51,990 nt of DNA from Thermococcus sp. (GTDB lineage: Archaea; Methanobacteriota_B; Thermococci; Thermococcales; Thermococcaceae). Positions 17,961 to 25,698 of the stretch are shown one piece after another. Both the position numbers and the translations under genes were made by a program. Under the pieces are notes generated by a model. The model was not told the DNA's origin, made no database searches, and saw only the letters and a program-made list of their open reading frames with translations. The first letter of the stretch is position 1; every line of letters begins with the position of its first letter. Location: positions 1-51,990 of the forward strand of contig WAKU01000046.1 of NCBI GenBank assembly GCA_015523195.1, written 5' to 3'.

Positions 17961-18026
17961 CGTGGCACCTTGAGGAGAGGGTTTATAAACCCTTGCCGTC
18001 GTCACCCCGCCGAAATCTCCCCAGCA

Positions 18027-18038
18027 AAGTTTATTTAG
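18027..18038 (+). promoter_or_regulatory. TATA box of the small winged-helix gene
   Basis: AAAGTTTATTTA is preceded by a purine-rich BRE-like CAGC. The same CCAGCAAAGTTTATT string occurs upstream of the thiamine-binding protein gene at 23547-23561. It predicts a transcript start near 18057. Confidence 0.5.
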
Positions 18039-18072
18039 TGTAAGCGCGTAAGTTAATACGGTGCCTGCCGGG

Positions 18073-18288
18073 ATGTTTGGAAGGCAGAAGGATGTTGTCT
18101 ACAAAGTTCTCGCAACGAAGAAAAGGGTTGTCGCACTCCAATCCCTGAGCGCTGAACTTGAGACCCCCATGCCAACCCTTCTCTCAACCCTAAAGCAGCT
18201 CGAGTCCGATGGGCTGGTTGAGGTGTTCTACGGCAGGAAAAAGGCCAGCATCCTCGTCAGGGCAAAGACCCTTGAGGACTACGTCTGA
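18073..18288 (+). CDS. Small winged helix-turn-helix DNA-binding protein
   Basis: This 71-residue protein is little more than one winged helix. Helix 1 is DVVYKVLATKK, the recognition region is METPMPTLLSTLKQLESDGLVEV-like (SAELETPMPTLLSTLKQL), and the wing is FYGRKKASILV. It resembles the DNA-binding part of MarR/TrmB-type regulators without a ligand domain. The ATG at 18073 is favoured (CGGTG eight bases upstream), but the in-frame GTG at 18061 would also fit the TATA box. It stands alone, divergent from the methyltransferase gene and upstream of the branching enzyme. Target unknown. Confidence 0.7.
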   Translation: MFGRQKDVVYKVLATKKRVVALQSLSAELETPMPTLLSTLKQLESDGLVEVFYGRKKASILVRAKTLEDYV

Positions 18289-18370
18289 TCGCGACATGCC
18301 CCCTCCACCTTTCTTTTTAACTCGGGAAGGCACCCCTTGGTTCAGGAAACGTTAAAAAGGGAAAGGTCTA

Positions 18371-18387
18371 TAACACTCGCGGTGATA
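18371..18387 (+). promoter_or_regulatory. Candidate TGM (Tgr/TrmBL1) operator in front of the branching enzyme
   Basis: TAACAC-N5-GTGATA differs in one base from the Thermococcales glycolytic motif TATCAC-N5-GTGATA. It lies about 20 bp downstream of the probable TATA box (GTTAAAAAGG, 18351-18360), over the predicted transcript start. In known targets this position means repression by TrmBL1 without maltodextrins. The right half also overlaps the GGTGAT RBS, so the match may be partly coincidental. Confidence 0.4.
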
Positions 18388-18390
18388 CCT

Positions 18391-20382
18391 ATGGGAGGAT
18401 ACTTCACGTTCGTCCTTCACACGCACCTGCCCTACGTCCGTAAACACGGAAAGTGGCCGTTCGGGGAGGAGTGGCTTTACGAGGCCATGAGCGAGACCTA
18501 CCTGCCCCTGCTTATGGAGCTGGAGAGGCTGAGGTCCTCGGGGGTCAGGTTTCAGCTGGTCATCAACGTAACGCCCGTCCTCGCGGAACAGCTCGCCGAC
18601 GACTACGTAAAGTCGGAGTTCGAGAGCTACCTCCTCAGGAAGATAAGCCTCGTTGAGAGGGACTTGGAGTCCGGCAGATACGATAGGAAAGCCGTTCTCT
18701 CAAACCTCGAACACTTCAGAAAGGTCTACGACTACTGGAAGGCCATAAACGGGGACATAATCGGGAAGCTCAGGGAACTCCAGGACTCCGGGTACATCGA
18801 GATCATAACCTCCGCAGCAACGCACGGCTACCTCCCGCTCTTGGGAAGGGAGGAGTCAATAAGGGCCCAAATAGGCAACGGCGTTCTGACTTACGAAAAG
18901 CACTTTGGAAGGAGGCCGAGGGGGATATGGCTCCCCGAGTGCGCATACCGGCCAGGCGGGGAGTGGGAGCTCCCAGGCGGAAGGACTGTGAAGAGGGAGG
19001 GGATCGAGAAGTTCCTTGAGGACTTCGGTCTCGAATACTTCATAGTCGAGAGCAGCCTCATAGACAGGGGGCCCGTCGGAAAGGGGTACGGCGATATAGA
19101 ACCCTACGAAGGGGAGAAAAGCACCCTAAGGCCGTACTGGATAAAGGGATCGAGGATAGCGATCTTCGGCCGCAACAGGGAGACAGGACACCAGGTCTGG
19201 AGCGCACACTTCGGCTACCCAGGCGATTTCTGGTACAGGGAGTTCCACAGGAAGGCCGAGGAGAGCGGGGGCCAGTACTGGAGGATAACAGGGAAGGACG
19301 TTGACCTCGGTGAGAAGGCCTTCTACGACCCGGACAAGGCAAGGGAACGCATTGAAGAGCACGCGAGGCACTTCGTCTCACTCGTGGAACTGCTCCTAAG
19401 GGAGTTCGAGGAGAAAACCGGAGAAAAGGGCATAATCGTCTCACCGTACGACACGGAGCTCTTCGGGCACTGGTGGTTCGAGGGCATCATGTGGCTCGGA
19501 AGGGTTCTCGAGCTAATGGAGGGCAGGGGCATCGAGTCCACCACCCTCTCAAGGTTCCTTGAGGCCTATTCCGGAGAGAGGTATGAGATAGAGCCGCCAG
19601 AGGGGTCGTGGGGAGCGAACGCAGACCATTCAACCTGGTGGAACCCGGAGACCGCGTGGACCTGGGAGCACGTCTACCGCGCGGAGGACAGGATGGTCGC
19701 GGTGGCGAGCAGGTTCTACGGAAGGGATGCACTAACGGATAGGGCAATTGAACAGCTCGCGAGGGAGCTTCTGATCTTGGAGGCCAGCGACTGGCAGTTC
19801 CTCATAAGCACGGGGCAGGCCAAGGAGTACGCCGCGAGGAGGGTTCTGATCCACAGCAGGGACTTCCACAGGCTCGCAAACGAAATCGTGAGGAGGGCCA
19901 AAAAGGGGGAGTTCAACGCGGCCCTCCTCGAGGAGCTTGAGGAACGCGACAACCCCTTCAAACCCGTTGCCGTTGCCTACTACGTGAGCGAGAACCCACC
20001 CGAGCTTGAGGAACACGTCGAGCCCCCCGAGATTCCGGCGGAGGAGAACAGTGGGGGAAACAGAGGGGCGGAGGAGAGGGCCTACGCCACGGCGATCTCC
20101 AGTGAGGGCGCTAAAATTAGCACAAAGACGACGAAGACGAGGAGGAGTACGGTCAAGGCGAGAAGAACCAAGAAAGCCGTCTCGAAGAAGAGGGGAAACC
20201 GGGGGAAAACAGGTAGGGATCTCCTCTCGATAAAAGGGATCGGGCCGAAGACCCTCGCCAAGCTTAAGGGGGCGGGGATTGAGAGCACCGACGACCTCAA
20301 GCGTGCAGACCTTGAGGAGCTGGCCAAAAAGACGGGGATATCAATAAAGCGCCTCAGGAAGTTCGTCAAGCAGATTCCCTGA
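18391..20382 (+). CDS. GH57 1,4-alpha-glucan branching enzyme with C-terminal helix-hairpin-helix domain
   Basis: The enzyme makes alpha-1,6 branches in glycogen-like glucan. Of 663 residues, about 1-530 are the GH57 domain: the HTHLPYV opening block, the nucleophile E183 in WLPECAYRPGGEWELPG and the acid D354 in SPYDTELFGHWWFEG. Both numbers agree with the T. kodakarensis enzyme TK1436. A low-complexity Lys/Arg-rich linker (about 560-605) leads to helix-hairpin-helix motifs, SIKGIGPKTLAKLKGAG and TDDLKRADLEELAKKTG. The ATG at 18391 follows GGTGATACC. Possible control by TrmBL1 is suggested by the motif at 18371-18387. Confidence 0.93.
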   Translation: MGGYFTFVLHTHLPYVRKHGKWPFGEEWLYEAMSETYLPLLMELERLRSSGVRFQLVINVTPVLAEQLADDYVKSEFESYLLRKISLVERDLESGRYDRKAVLSNLEHFRKVYDYWKAINGDIIGKLRELQDSGYIEIITSAATHGYLPLLGREESIRAQIGNGVLTYEKHFGRRPRGIWLPECAYRPGGEWELPGGRTVKREGIEKFLEDFGLEYFIVESSLIDRGPVGKGYGDIEPYEGEKSTLRPYWIKGSRIAIFGRNRETGHQVWSAHFGYPGDFWYREFHRKAEESGGQYWRITGKDVDLGEKAFYDPDKARERIEEHARHFVSLVELLLREFEEKTGEKGIIVSPYDTELFGHWWFEGIMWLGRVLELMEGRGIESTTLSRFLEAYSGERYEIEPPEGSWGANADHSTWWNPETAWTWEHVYRAEDRMVAVASRFYGRDALTDRAIEQLARELLILEASDWQFLISTGQAKEYAARRVLIHSRDFHRLANEIVRRAKKGEFNAALLEELEERDNPFKPVAVAYYVSENPPELEEHVEPPEIPAEENSGGNRGAEERAYATAISSEGAKISTKTTKTRRSTVKARRTKKAVSKKRGNRGKTGRDLLSIKGIGPKTLAKLKGAGIESTDDLKRADLEELAKKTGISIKRLRKFVKQIP

Positions 20383-20448
20383 GTCAGCTTCCCGAACCGC
20401 TTTCGAAAGCCTTTTCTTGACTTTTTCCTAAGATTAACTGTGATACCC

Positions 20449-20766
20449 ATGAAGAAGGTGGAGGCCATTATCAGAGCTGAGGATTTTAACAGGGTCAAAA
20501 GTGCCCTCAAGCAGATCGGCGTGCTCCCGCTCACGGCCTACCCCGTCCAGGGAAGGGGAGTGCAGGGGGGAATACCGCCCTACGATCTCCTCCCGAAGAT
20601 GAAGGTCGAGATCATCGTGAAGGACGGTGACCTCGATAGGGTCGTCAGCACGATCATCAGAAACGCGAGGAGCGGCAGCCCCGGAGACGGCAAGATATTC
20701 ATAAGCCCGGTCGAGGATGCGATACGCATAAGAACAGGGGAGAGGGGCAACGAGGCCCTCTACTAA
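20449..20766 (+). CDS. PII-family signalling protein with a shortened T-loop
   Basis: The 105-residue protein starts MKKVEAIIRAEDF and keeps the PII fold. The B-loop RSGSPGDGKIF (about 77-87) and the C-loop arginines in DAIRIRTGERG are the ATP and 2-oxoglutarate site. The T-loop, normally about 18 residues with Tyr51, is reduced to roughly GRGVQGGIPPYDLLPK, so contact with an AmtB channel is unlikely. No amtB or glnA is nearby. The ATG at 20449 has GTGATACCC in front. It may sense energy or carbon-nitrogen state; the partner is unknown. Confidence 0.85.
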   Translation: MKKVEAIIRAEDFNRVKSALKQIGVLPLTAYPVQGRGVQGGIPPYDLLPKMKVEIIVKDGDLDRVVSTIIRNARSGSPGDGKIFISPVEDAIRIRTGERGNEALY

Positions 20767-20783
20767 GGGTATCAGCGCCAATC

Positions 20784-21518
20784 TCACAGGAAAGCGTGGC
20801 GGTGCCTGTAGAGGCCAACCGTGCCGTCGAGCAGCAGGTAGAGCTCCACAAGCGAGATCAGGAGCAACACCGTCAGATAACCCCGGGCAAAGGCCGTGCT
20901 CTTTCCGAGGTGGCCGGCTATCTTCGCTATCTCCGCGGGGTCGCGCAGCGTCCGCAGGGAGTAGGTCATCGCCATGAACCCCACGACTAAGGGTATCGGG
21001 AGAGCGGAGTAAGCTAAGAGAAGGCCCAGATGCCCCCTGCGCTGGAGGGAGAGCATCGAGAGTATTATTGGGATCGCAAGGATCAGGGCGGTTATCGCGA
21101 TGAACTGGTTGAGGAACAGACCGCTTAGCACGAAAAACAGGGTCATGCCAAAGATGTACTTCCGGTAGGCCTTCTTAAGCTCCTTGAGCTTATCGGGGAT
21201 GAAGTCATACTCGGCAGACAGCGAGTACTGATAAATCCTCCCGGCCATCCGCAGGTAGTTCTTTTTGCCCTCCCTCTCAATGCCCCTGTCATTGCTCATG
21301 GCCTTGAACTCCTTGGCCTTTTTGAAGAAGAACTCGGCCAGCTCCTCGTTGTCCTTTACCGCCCGCTTTGAAAGCTTCCGAAAGTTCTCGGCTGCCCCCG
21401 CTATTTTTCTCTTCAGGGCTTCCTTCTCCCTATCGCTGAGGGTTTTCAGCCGATCTATGCGCTCTAAAGTGGACTCAAGAACCTCGGCTGTATCGAGCAG
21501 GATTCCAGAACTCCTCAC
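20784..21518 (-). CDS. Membrane protein with an N-terminal coiled-coil/helical cytoplasmic domain
   Basis: Of 244 residues, the first 120 are highly charged and helical (LSDREKEALKRKIAGAAENFRKL and following), with a possible coiled coil. After these come about four membrane helices: IFGMTLFFVLSGLF, FIAITALILAIPIILSML, LGLLLAYSALPIPLVVGFMAM and LTVLLLISLVELYLLL. I recognise no family. The GTG at 21518 has GGAGGGATAAAG upstream. It lies downstream of the NSS transporter pair on the same strand with a 34-bp gap and is convergent to the PII gene. A link to either is speculative. Confidence 0.65.
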   Translation of the reverse strand: MRSSGILLDTAEVLESTLERIDRLKTLSDREKEALKRKIAGAAENFRKLSKRAVKDNEELAEFFFKKAKEFKAMSNDRGIEREGKKNYLRMAGRIYQYSLSAEYDFIPDKLKELKKAYRKYIFGMTLFFVLSGLFLNQFIAITALILAIPIILSMLSLQRRGHLGLLLAYSALPIPLVVGFMAMTYSLRTLRDPAEIAKIAGHLGKSTAFARGYLTVLLLISLVELYLLLDGTVGLYRHRHAFL

Positions 21519-21552
21519 CTTTATCCCTCCGGAGGAAATAAAAAGAAGGGGT

Positions 21553-21663
21553 TTAAGACCCTTGTCCCCTCTTCTCGGCTTCCAAAAGCCTGCCTATGCT
21601 CCAGCCCATCAGGGCAAAGATAACAAACCAGGCGGTCAGCATGTAGATGACCCAGCTTCCCAT
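21553..21663 (-). CDS. 36-residue single-span membrane protein, small subunit of the NSS transporter
   Basis: A short frame with ATG at 21663 and GAGGTGGTGGAA as RBS encodes MGSWVIYMLTAWFVIF, then ALMGWSIGRLLEAEKRG and a short tail. It is one membrane helix with an inside-positive end. Tiny proteins of this design (MetS-type NSS small subunit in bacterial methionine/alanine importers) are encoded directly after their NSS symporter. Here it begins ten bases after the symporter stop. Function as a small subunit is inferred from size, topology and position. Confidence 0.7.
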   Translation of the reverse strand: MGSWVIYMLTAWFVIFALMGWSIGRLLEAEKRGQGS

Positions 21664-21673
21664 TTCCACCACC

Positions 21674-23362
21674 TCAGACCCTTATGATGACCTCGTTCTT
21701 CTCCAGCTCCTCGCCGTACTTCCTCTTGATGGAGTAGTAGCTCTCTATTGCCCCAATGATGAACATGACTATTATCGCTGTCCACGGTGCTATGCCTATT
21801 CTTCCGCTGACAAAGCTCTTGAAGGTGCCGACGAGCGGGAGCAGCAGGAGTATTGGTGCTATGTATAGGATTATCGGCTTGTACCAGCCGGGCACCGTCA
21901 TCCATGCACCCTCGTGGAGCTCCTTCCAGAAGTTGCCCGGTTTGAAGAGGTACACCGCCACCACTATATCAACCAGCGCGAGCAGAGTCAGCTGGAAGCT
22001 CACCCAGCTGTCGAGCTGATCCATGTAGCCGCTGATGTAGACCACCGGAAGCCCCATTATCAGGTAGATGATGAAGACTATCCAGGTGCCTATGCTCCTC
22101 TTTATGTTGAGATCCTCCTCAAGCAGTGCCGTGAGGTAGTTGTACATTGCTATTGCAGAGGTGAAGCCAGCGAACCAGAGCAGGAGGAACCAGAGTGCAC
22201 CGAAGACCTTTCCAGCGTCGCCCATGCTGACGAACGCGTTCGGCAGGTTGACGTAGGAGAATCCAAGACCGAACGTCTTTCCGATAGCCCCAAGACCGAT
22301 GTCCTTGTGCTGGGCTAGTGCGGACAGTATGGAGTTCCAGTGCTGGTTGAGATAGTTGGAGATCATGGTGGTGTTCCCGCTGCTTGCAATGTTCTGCGGA
22401 ACGCCTAATGTCATAAGGGTCTTGGAATCGCTACCAAAGGCCTTCATGATGAGATCCGGGCTGATTATCTTGGTGAAGTAGGCGGTAGCGAGCGGTATTG
22501 CTATTGAGCCTCCGAGGACTACTTCAGCGAACTCGTTGAGCGAGACAGTCGCTATGCCCGAGAGGGCAACATCATCCTTGGGCCCGAGGTAGCTGGCATA
22601 GTTCTGGATGATGCCCATACCGAGGGAGAGCGTGAAGAATATCTGTCCCGTCGCCGCGAGCATAACGTCCCAGAGGTGGGCGCTGAGGTAGCTCCAGTTG
22701 GGGCTCCAGATGAATTTGAAGCCGTCTATGGTGCTCCAGTTGGGGTCAATCGGCGAGCCGAGGACGAATATGTAGCCGACCAGGAGTATTGCGAAGAGGT
22801 ACAGGAGCGGCATCATTACCTTGACCCATCTCTCAATGCCCTTGCTGACGCCCTGACCAACTGCTATGGCGAGAAGAGCCACGGTTATGCCCCAGAACAG
22901 GAAGATCTCACCGTAGTTGCCGAGGTAGTTGCTGAAGAACTGGCCGGTGTTGGTTCCGAAGTAGGCACCGGTTATGCTGAACCACGAGTAAGCCGCAGAC
23001 CAGCCGATCAGGTGCAGGTAGTAGCTGTTGAGCAGCACCGTCAGGCTGAAGGCGAGCATTCCAGCGAAAACGCCCCACCAGAGGGCGCTCCTCGGCTTGA
23101 CGCTCTCCCTGGCCATGAGGTAGTACGTTGGACCGAGGGTACCGTGGCCATATTTGCCACCGTAGCGACCGGCGACCCATTCAATCCACATCACTGGGAT
23201 ACCGAGGAAGAACAGCGCTATAAAGTACGGTACCATGAAGGCGCCGCCACCGTTCTGGGCAACCTGCGTTGGGAACCTGACGAAGTTGCCAAGGCCAACC
23301 GCGTTCCCGGCCATGGCCAAAATCAAGCCCAATTTCGTTGCCCATTGCTCCCTCTGCTCCAA
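21674..23362 (-). CDS. Sodium-dependent NSS/SNF-family amino acid symporter
   Basis: The 562-residue, 12-helix carrier belongs to the neurotransmitter:sodium symporter family. The TM1 motif LAMAGNAVGLGNFVRFP with the unwound region and WIEWVAGRYGG of TM2 are diagnostic. The probable substrate is an amino acid; which one cannot be read. I prefer the TTG at 23362 (LEQREQWATK) because GGGGTGAT lies seven bases upstream; a GTG at 23371 falls inside that RBS. It is co-transcribed with the 36-residue protein and divergent from the thiamine-binding protein gene, with a candidate operator between them. Confidence 0.9.
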   Translation of the reverse strand: MEQREQWATKLGLILAMAGNAVGLGNFVRFPTQVAQNGGGAFMVPYFIALFFLGIPVMWIEWVAGRYGGKYGHGTLGPTYYLMARESVKPRSALWWGVFAGMLAFSLTVLLNSYYLHLIGWSAAYSWFSITGAYFGTNTGQFFSNYLGNYGEIFLFWGITVALLAIAVGQGVSKGIERWVKVMMPLLYLFAILLVGYIFVLGSPIDPNWSTIDGFKFIWSPNWSYLSAHLWDVMLAATGQIFFTLSLGMGIIQNYASYLGPKDDVALSGIATVSLNEFAEVVLGGSIAIPLATAYFTKIISPDLIMKAFGSDSKTLMTLGVPQNIASSGNTTMISNYLNQHWNSILSALAQHKDIGLGAIGKTFGLGFSYVNLPNAFVSMGDAGKVFGALWFLLLWFAGFTSAIAMYNYLTALLEEDLNIKRSIGTWIVFIIYLIMGLPVVYISGYMDQLDSWVSFQLTLLALVDIVVAVYLFKPGNFWKELHEGAWMTVPGWYKPIILYIAPILLLLPLVGTFKSFVSGRIGIAPWTAIIVMFIIGAIESYYSIKRKYGEELEKNEVIIRV

Positions 23363-23443
23363 ATTTATCACCCCCTGCTTTGATCAGTAGCCCAAAAATC
23401 AAACCCACGGGGAAGGGCTTGGGCAGTACTTAGTTTGAACCAT

Positions 23444-23455
23444 GAATTTAAAACT
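23444..23455 (-). promoter_or_regulatory. TATA box of the NSS transporter operon
   Basis: AGTTTTAAATTC on the minus strand predicts a transcript start near 23422 and a leader of about 60 nt. The inverted repeat at 23459-23482 lies directly upstream of it. Confidence 0.45.
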
Positions 23456-23458
23456 CTT

Positions 23459-23482
23459 TTGGAATTTTCTTACATATTCCAA
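23459..23482. promoter_or_regulatory. Inverted repeat TTGGAAT-N10-ATTCCAA, candidate operator
   Basis: A perfect 7-bp inverted repeat lies between the divergent NSS and thiamine-transporter genes. A third copy of the half-site occurs at 23509-23515, inside a near-repeat of the flanking sequence (TTTTGGAATTTTCT at 23457-23470 and TTTTGGAATTCTCT at 23507-23520). The site is immediately upstream of the NSS TATA box and about 70-95 bp upstream of the other promoter. The bound regulator is not identifiable. Confidence 0.45.
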
Positions 23483-23551
23483 CATCTTTTAGGCTGAATT
23501 TTTACTTTTTGGAATTCTCTTCGGAAACGTTTCATCCCAGTATCGTCCAGC

Positions 23552-23563
23552 AAAGTTTATTAA
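23552..23563 (+). promoter_or_regulatory. TATA box of the thiamine-binding protein gene
   Basis: AAAGTTTATTAA, preceded by CCAGC, predicts a transcript start near 23586 and a leader of about 33 nt carrying the GGAGGGGGGT RBS. Confidence 0.5.
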
Positions 23564-23618
23564 CCCCTGAAAAAATCGGTTCTTGAAAAGGACAACCATG
23601 TTATCGGAGGGGGGTAGG

Positions 23619-24710
23619 ATGAGGTATAAAGCACTCGCCATAGGCCTGGCACTCATTGTGGTGTTCTCCCTCGGCTGCATTGGCTCCGGCGGGGGGAATG
23701 CAAGCACCTCAAAGTCAACAACCCAAAAGCCGCAGACCCTCGTGGTTTACTCCTACGACAGCTTCCAGGACGTGGCTAAAGTCATCATACCAAAGTTTGA
23801 GAGGAAGTACAACGTCAAAGTAGACCTCATAACACTCGGCGACGCTGGAAACGTCCTCAACAGGCTCATCTTAGAAAAAGACCATCCCAAGGCAGACGTG
23901 GTCGTTGGAATCGACAACAGCCTCGCGGCCAAGGCGATAGAAGCAGGGGTCTTGGAGGTGTACAAACCAAGGGACATAGGTGTGGTTCCCAAGGATCTCA
24001 TAGAGGGGTTAGATCCAACTTATCACCTCGTCCCGTACGATTACGGCGCGATAGCGATAGTGTACAAGAAGAACAAAGTCAGGAACCCGCCGAAGACTTT
24101 CGAAGACCTTCTCAAGCCCCAGTGGAAGAAGAGTCTCATCTTAGAGGATCCGAGAACGAGCTCAACTGGGATGGCCTTTCTGCTCTGGACGATAGCGGCT
24201 TACGGCGATCCAGGATGGCTTTACTACTGGGAGAAGCTCAAACCACAGATCTACCAGATAACCAACGGCTGGGACTCCGGATGGGAGATGTGGGACAAGG
24301 GCGAGGCCCCGCTCTTCGTCAGCTACGCCACGGATCCGGCCTACGATGCCTACTACAAAAACGGCAGCGAGCCCAACATAGGTGTGATCCTGCTCAACGG
24401 TACCGCCTACGTCCAGATCGAGGGGGCGGGGATAGTGAAGGGCACCAAGCACAGGGAGCTGGCGGAGAAGTTCATAGACTTCCTGCTGAGCAGCGAGGCC
24501 CAGAGGGAGATACCCCTCCACAACTGGATGTTCCCGGCGAGCGATAACGTTACACTGCCGGAGGTTTACAAGTACGCGGTTAAGCCTGGGAAGATCGTGA
24601 ATCCATCGCCGGAGGAGATAAAGGCGAAGCACAACGAATGGATCAAGGAGTGGGTCGAGCTAATGATCCAGGGCAAGAGCCCGGAGGAAATAATCAAGGG
24701 GGAAGGATGA
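23619..24710 (+). CDS. tbpA: Thiamine ABC transporter substrate-binding lipoprotein
   Basis: The 363-residue lipoprotein (lipobox LGCIGSG, C20) matches E. coli TbpA over its length. Shared blocks are [73 protein letters not shown] and [14 protein letters not shown]. In TbpA these line the thiamine pocket. The ATG at 23619 has a strong GGAGGGGGGTAGG; the longer frame begins upstream of it. The permease and ATPase genes are on the opposite strand, convergent, and the ATPase gene overlaps this gene's 3' end by 17 bp. Confidence 0.88.
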   Translation: MRYKALAIGLALIVVFSLGCIGSGGGNASTSKSTTQKPQTLVVYSYDSFQDVAKVIIPKFERKYNVKVDLITLGDAGNVLNRLILEKDHPKADVVVGIDNSLAAKAIEAGVLEVYKPRDIGVVPKDLIEGLDPTYHLVPYDYGAIAIVYKKNKVRNPPKTFEDLLKPQWKKSLILEDPRTSSTGMAFLLWTIAAYGDPGWLYYWEKLKPQIYQITNGWDSGWEMWDKGEAPLFVSYATDPAYDAYYKNGSEPNIGVILLNGTAYVQIEGAGIVKGTKHRELAEKFIDFLLSSEAQREIPLHNWMFPASDNVTLPEVYKYAVKPGKIVNPSPEEIKAKHNEWIKEWVELMIQGKSPEEIIKGEG

Positions 24711-25698
24711 GGTAGTCCCCCACCCTCACCCCCACTTTTCTTGGCACCCGCTCCGGGCTGAAGGGTAGCTCGGGGATGAAGCGCTCCGCAACGATCCTCT
24801 GCCCCTCCACATCCAGGAAGAGCCTCATCCTCCCTGGGAGGAGTTCGTAGTCAACGACGTCCGCTTCTCCACCCTGCAATATGAAAACGCTCTCCGGCCT
24901 GAAGAAGACCCTCACCTTCCCCTCCCCTTTAGTATTAAAGCACAGGCTCCCAAGGCAGGCTCTCCCGTTCTTGGCCTCAAGAAGCAGAATGTTTCCTGTT
25001 CCGAGGAAGCGCGCCACGAACTCGTCCTTAGGGCGGTAGTAGAGCTCCAGGGGCCTTCCAACCTGGATTATCCTCCCGTCCTTCATAACGGCTATCCTGT
25101 CGCTTATCGCCATCGCCTCCTCCTGGTCGTGGGTAACGTAGACCGTTGTGACGCCGAGCTCCCTCTGGACGCGCTTTACCTCACCCCTAAGTCTCTCCCT
25201 TATCTTGGCGTCGAGGTTGCTCAGCGGCTCGTCGAGGAGGAGGAGCCTCGGCCTTATGACGAGGGCCCTGGCTAGGGCGACCCTCTGCTGCTGGCCGCCG
25301 GAGAGCTGCTCAGGGTAGCGGTTTTCAAGGCCCTCAAGGCCAACGAGCGAGAGAACCTCCCTCACCTCGCGCTCGATCTCAGCCTTTGAGAGCCTTCTAA
25401 GCCTCAGCCCAAAGGCCACGTTCTCAAAAACCGTCATGTGGGGAAAGAGGGCGTAGTCCTGGAAGACTATCCCTATGTTCCGCTCGTAGGGCGGCCTTTT
25501 GGTGACGTCCTCTCCGTCGAAGAAAACCCTCCCATCCGCCCGCTCGAAGCCCGCTATTATCCTCAGCGTAGTTGTCTTGCCGCAGCCGCTCGGTCCGAGG
25601 AGAGTCATGAACTCGCCCTCCCCCACCTCAAGCTCCGGGATGTTGAGTTCAAAGCCCTCGCGCCTCAACCTGATGCCCTCAAGTCTAAGGCTCACCAT
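24694..25698 (-). CDS. thiQ: ABC importer ATP-binding protein, thiamine type
   Basis: The 334-residue ATPase has Walker [10 protein letters not shown] (35-43), Q-loop [10 protein letters not shown], signature LSGGQQQR, Walker [13 protein letters not shown] and H-loop [10 protein letters not shown], then a C-terminal TOBE-like region (about 240-334) as in iron and thiamine importers. It starts inside the end of the permease gene (7-bp overlap). Thiamine specificity rests on the convergent TbpA gene and the two-domain permease; E. coli ThiQ is shorter and lacks the TOBE part. Confidence 0.85.
   Translation of the reverse strand: MVSLRLEGIRLRREGFELNIPELEVGEGEFMTLLGPSGCGKTTTLRIIAGFERADGRVFFDGEDVTKRPPYERNIGIVFQDYALFPHMTVFENVAFGLRLRRLSKAEIEREVREVLSLVGLEGLENRYPEQLSGGQQQRVALARALVIRPRLLLLDEPLSNLDAKIRERLRGEVKRVQRELGVTTVYVTHDQEEAMAISDRIAVMKDGRIIQVGRPLELYYRPKDEFVARFLGTGNILLLEAKNGRACLGSLCFNTKGEGKVRVFFRPESVFILQGGEADVVDYELLPGRMRLFLDVEGQRIVAERFIPELPFSPERVPRKVGVRVGDYLILPP

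Noticed and set aside
18006..18391. A toxin-antitoxin pair formed by the small winged-helix protein and a neighbour
   Set aside because: No second small gene adjoins it; the next gene is the branching enzyme with its own promoter.
23583..23618. TPP riboswitch upstream of the thiamine-binding protein gene
   Set aside because: The leader is only about 33 nt if the TATA box at 23552-23563 is used, too short for a TPP aptamer, and no conserved THI-box core is visible.
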